A stretch of DNA of 64,000 nt from Nostoc sp. FACHB-110 (GTDB lineage Bacteria > Cyanobacteriota > Cyanobacteriia > Cyanobacteriales > Nostocaceae). Positions 61,290-64,000 of the stretch are shown here, piece after piece (position 1 is the first letter of the stretch; every line of letters starts with the position of its first letter). Location of the stretch: NCBI RefSeq assembly GCF_014697425.1, contig NZ_JACJRU010000044.1, forward strand, positions 1 to 64,000. The letters are read 5' to 3'. Under the pieces are notes generated by a model. It worked only from the letters and a program-made list of their open reading frames with translations, had not been told where the DNA came from and did no database searches. The position numbers and the translations under genes are program-made.

Positions 61290-62540
61290 ATGTCTGCAAC
61301 TCAAAATTCCTCAGGTTTTGGTAATAGTAACCTGTTTAATGAATCATTGAATAAATCAGCACAATTGTTATCTGACCTAAATACTGACCTAGATTCTAGT
61401 AATTCTTTTCTATCTAGTAGCAGCAGTTCATACAATTCATTAGAAAACAGTACTTCTTTAACACAACAATCAACAGTTCCTACCGCCAGTGCTAACCCTA
61501 ACCCTTATTTGAGAAGTGCAGCAATCGCACCAGATTTTAACGGTGATGGTAAAGTTGATAAACTTTGGGTTAACGCTCAAACTGGTGAAATTGTAATTCG
61601 GTTAATGGATGGGTCACAAGTACTTTCCCAAGGTTCTATGGGTAAGTTTGACATCAGTACTTGGACTTACAAAATTGCCGATTTTAACAATGATGGTAAA
61701 ACTGACTTCTTATTAAGAAATACAAAGACTGGTGAGAATATCATCGCACTGATGGATGGAACTAAAGTTGCTAGTACAGCAGCTTTAGAAAAAGTTGATG
61801 CTAATTGGAGTCCTTTAATTGGTGATTTCAATGGCGATCGCAAAACTGATATCTTCTGGAATAATGCCAAAACTGGTGAAAATGCAATATGGACAATGGA
61901 TGGCACAAAAGTTGTGAGTTCCAATGTCCTAGACAAAACAGCAGTAGGATTAACTCCTACTATTGTTGACTTCGATGGTAATGGAAAGAGCGATATTTTC
62001 TGGCGCAATGCTAGCACTGGCGAAAACAGCACTTGGTTTATGGATGGTTCCAAAGCCAGCAAATTTAATCTCCAATCTCAAGCGGCTGGTTGGACTCCCA
62101 TCCTTGGTGATTTCAACGGTGACTTGAAGACTGATATTCTGTGGAGAAATACTTCCACAGGTGAGAACAAAGTTTGGACGATGAGCGGCATCATCGTTTC
62201 TGAAGGCGCAGTCAAAACCCTTGATTCAGGCTGGAAAGCCAACATTGGTGATTTCAACGGTGACGGCAAAACAGATATCTTCTGGCACAATGAGAAGACT
62301 GGTGCTAACACCGCTTGGTTGATGAACGGTACAGCAGTGAGTTCCGAAGCCTTCCTCCCCAGCAATAGCGCAGCCTTGACACCATCCTTTGGCGACTTCA
62401 ACGGCGACGGTAAGACAGATGTCTATTGGAGAGATCAAACCACAGGTGTTGATAAGATTTGGACAATGGATGGTACTAAAGCAACCGAAACAGCTGTCGC
62501 TGACAAAGACAAACTAGGTGCTGCTTGGTATACAGGCTGA
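61290..62540 (+). CDS. FG-GAP/VCBS repeat protein
   Basis: A 416-residue repeat protein. After a Ser/Asn-rich N-terminal stretch (1-70) there are about eight units of roughly 44 residues, each with a calcium-binding-like loop (DFNGDGKVDKLW, DFNNDGKTDFLLRN, DFNGDRKTDIFWNN, DFDGNGKSDIFWRN and others) and a W-x-M-D-G-x-K strand. This is an FG-GAP-type beta-propeller typical of extracellular binding proteins. No signal peptide is visible at the N-terminus, so export by a non-Sec route or an intracellular role are both open. ATG at 61290. Two hairpins follow the stop. Confidence 0.8.
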   Translation: MSATQNSSGFGNSNLFNESLNKSAQLLSDLNTDLDSSNSFLSSSSSSYNSLENSTSLTQQSTVPTASANPNPYLRSAAIAPDFNGDGKVDKLWVNAQTGEIVIRLMDGSQVLSQGSMGKFDISTWTYKIADFNNDGKTDFLLRNTKTGENIIALMDGTKVASTAALEKVDANWSPLIGDFNGDRKTDIFWNNAKTGENAIWTMDGTKVVSSNVLDKTAVGLTPTIVDFDGNGKSDIFWRNASTGENSTWFMDGSKASKFNLQSQAAGWTPILGDFNGDLKTDILWRNTSTGENKVWTMSGIIVSEGAVKTLDSGWKANIGDFNGDGKTDIFWHNEKTGANTAWLMNGTAVSSEAFLPSNSAALTPSFGDFNGDGKTDVYWRDQTTGVDKIWTMDGTKATETAVADKDKLGAAWYTG

Positions 62541-62570
62541 TCATTTAGTTGAGGCGGTAAAAATATTAAT

Positions 62571-62604
62571 AGCAGAAGGAAATAGTTAATATCTTCCTTC
62601 TGCT
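62571..62604 (+). terminator. First hairpin after the FG-GAP gene
   Basis: Arms AGCAGAAGGAA (62571-62581) and TTCCTTCTGCT (62594-62604) are perfectly complementary with a 12-nt loop. Confidence 0.5.
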
Positions 62605-62612
62605 CAAGCAAA

Positions 62613-62654
62613 GGCATTATGCTCTAGATAAGCAGAGCATACTGCCTCTTTTTA
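62613..62654 (+). terminator. Intrinsic terminator after the FG-GAP gene
   Basis: Stem made of GGCA/TGCC (62613-62616, 62643-62646) and ATGCTCT/AGAGCAT (62619-62625, 62634-62640), followed by TCTTTTTATTT. It may also serve the convergent DUF2839 gene. Confidence 0.65.
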
Positions 62655-62674
62655 TTTGGAGAAAAGCGCAATTT

Positions 62675-62890
62675 TTAATCTACTACGTGCCACCAACCAA
62701 AAGCAGGGCCAATAAAACGAATAGTTACCCACGCAACAACCATACCACCAATGCCAACCCAGGCTCCACGAGTAGTCCAAGCGACAAATAATTCGGCTTG
62801 GTTTTTGGTAATTGGAATCCAAGGCATGATACGCTCTTGTTGACCGTATTTTTCTCCCAGTGTTTCTTTGCGACGTTTTGCTTCACCCAT
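62675..62890 (-). CDS. DUF2839 small membrane protein
   Basis: A 71-residue protein matching the cyanobacterial DUF2839 family: it begins MGEAKRRKETLGEKYG, has a central PWIPITKNQAELFVAWTTRG and a single membrane helix (WVGIGGMVVAWVTIRFIGPAFGWW). ATG at 62890. Function unknown; conserved in cyanobacteria and some plastid-bearing relatives by recall. It converges with the FG-GAP gene and is transcribed away from the helicase gene upstream by a gap of about 180 bp with a HIP1 site. Confidence 0.75.
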   Translation of the reverse strand: MGEAKRRKETLGEKYGQQERIMPWIPITKNQAELFVAWTTRGAWVGIGGMVVAWVTIRFIGPAFGWWHVVD

Positions 62891-63072
62891 AATTAGCAAT
62901 TCAAAAATTCCAATTAGTTAATGTATCTCATATCAGAAATGCGATCGCATCCCTGATGCAATCTTTTGAAGTTCCAAATGTGCGAACAAGCTGATGATAG
63001 CGTTTGTGCTGAAGCGATTTCTAGCAGTTGACAAAATGTAAATAGCCAACGCTATTTTTCAATGGCTTGACT

Positions 63073-64000
63073 TTAAGTAGAATGTTCTTCATCGGGGTTG
63101 GCAAATAAACTAGGGTCTAAGTAGTTAATCCGTGCTAAGGGACTAAGAGCCGCGAGAATTTGGGAACCATAGCTACGATTAATAACCCGACCATCGAGCA
63201 AAGCTACCACACCTTGATTTTCTCTCACTGGTGCTACTGCGCGTTGCAATTCATTTAAAGCTGCTGGTAATAAATATAAACGGAACCAATCTTGGTGCGA
63301 TCGCTTGTAGTATGCTACCCTCCCAGCCACTAGCGGATTTTCTAAAGATGGCAAAGGTAACGTCGCAATAATTAATAGATGAGGCGCAGGTAAAACATTT
63401 TGATGTTCCCGCCAATATTCCCAACCACTAATTAAAATCCCATTTTCATCTAAACAAGTTCTTTCTACTTGCACCCGCGAACCAAACTCAGATGCCAAAA
63501 TCGCCCCTACCTGCGCCTTAAGCGGGACATCCCCTACTAAAATAACTGTCAATCCTGGTGCAGTCGCACTCAAACACAGCAGTGTGCGAACTTTGTGAAT
63601 AAAAGCTGCTTGAAATTCTGGTGTGTTAGGTAAAGGTAACTGATGGGGTACATAAAGCTGAATAGCTTCGGCTTGACTATCTGAAGAAAATTTCAAGCAA
63701 GTTACATCATCTAACCCCAGCCGTTGCCGAAATACAGGAGCCTCCGTTTCTGATTCTAAAGCACTGCCGATTAACACAACGGGCTGTCGTTGCCAAATAG
63801 GTGCAAGAATCTTGCCTAGTTCAATTGGGGCGTAATGCAACGAGAATAAAGCTTGACGGCGTGCAATAGTCGTCCAAAAAAGATGCGGTGAGCAATTTTC
63901 AACAGAATTTTCATTGATGCATTGAAATTGCTCCCAGAAATTTTGCCAAACCTGAGGAATTGTATCTAGCTCTAATTCCGCAAAAAGACAATTAATAATT
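63073..64000 (-). CDS. DinG-like ATP-dependent DNA helicase, C-terminal part (gene runs off the window)
   Basis: The frame is open from the right edge to its stop at 63073, giving about 308 residues of the 3' part; the start lies beyond 64000. Visible motifs match the second RecA-like domain of XPD/DinG helicases: QPVVLIGSALESE (where family members read an ATSATL-type motif), LPLPSLENPLVAGRVAYYK (the LPFxxPxxP-type segment) and LNELQRAVAPVRENQGVVALLDGRVINRSYGSQIL (the QxxGRxIRxxxDxGxxxxxDxR helicase motif VI). Motif VI here lacks the usual GR-IR arginines in the expected spacing (AVAPVRENQG), so ATPase function in this branch may be altered. No N-terminal iron-sulfur part can be judged. Confidence 0.65.
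   Translation of the reverse strand, partial: IINCLFAELELDTIPQVWQNFWEQFQCINENSVENCSPHLFWTTIARRQALFSLHYAPIELGKILAPIWQRQPVVLIGSALESETEAPVFRQRLGLDDVTCLKFSSDSQAEAIQLYVPHQLPLPNTPEFQAAFIHKVRTLLCLSATAPGLTVILVGDVPLKAQVGAILASEFGSRVQVERTCLDENGILISGWEYWREHQNVLPAPHLLIIATLPLPSLENPLVAGRVAYYKRSHQDWFRLYLLPAALNELQRAVAPVRENQGVVALLDGRVINRSYGSQILAALSPLARINYLDPSLFANPDEEHST

Overview
The window comes from a filamentous, Nostoc-type cyanobacterium. The signs are many HIP1 octamers (GCGATCGC), short tandem repeats and palindromic repeats between and inside genes, cyanobacterial proteins (Psb35-like, DUF2839, an FtsH of the HEVGH subtype), and above all a scytonemin sunscreen locus whose gene content follows the one known in Nostoc punctiforme.

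Region 1 (1-29.3 kb) is a scytonemin supercluster. Read on the minus strand it runs scyA, scyB, scyC, scyD, scyE, scyF, eboA, eboB, eboC, a GT4 glycosyltransferase, tyrA, a dsbA remnant, eboD, eboE, eboF, trpEG, trpC, trpA, trpB, trpD and an aroG remnant. A three-PAS histidine kinase and an AraC-type response regulator are transcribed divergently from scyA across about 1.2 kb of non-coding DNA. The logic is as known for this pathway: dedicated Trp and Tyr/prephenate enzymes supply precursors; ScyB, ScyA and ScyC deaminate, couple and cyclise them; the ebo genes are needed for export of the monomer; ScyD, ScyE and ScyF are exported proteins with PEP-CTERM-like tails. Here the ebo genes, a separate satellite cluster in N. 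punctiforme, lie inside the scy-trp unit. The EboD cyclase is the only dehydroquinate-synthase-type gene present, and aroG and dsbA survive only as fragments. Repeats sit in most of the gene gaps and also inside trpD.

Region 2 (29.3-44.3 kb) is mixed housekeeping: an alpha-carbonic anhydrase carrying a 33-bp repeat in its reading frame, a Psb35-like photosystem II protein, an MFS exporter, an FAD oxidoreductase, groES-groEL without a recognisable CIRCE operator, a cysteine C-S lyase-like PLP enzyme, a RecB-like nuclease overlapping a phytase-like esterase, and two tandem Ser/Thr kinases sharing an unrecognised C-terminal domain.

Region 3 (44.3-64 kb) holds tRNA-Asp, gltX, a small secreted protein, ftsH with a possibly structured leader, a 1637-residue SF1 helicase-nuclease with two internal tandem duplications, a secreted protein, a membrane-anchored patatin, pepP, an FG-GAP repeat protein, a DUF2839 protein, and the 3' part of a DinG-like helicase that runs off the right end. 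Two MITE-like families each occur twice. No CRISPR array, intact IS transposase or prophage was seen.
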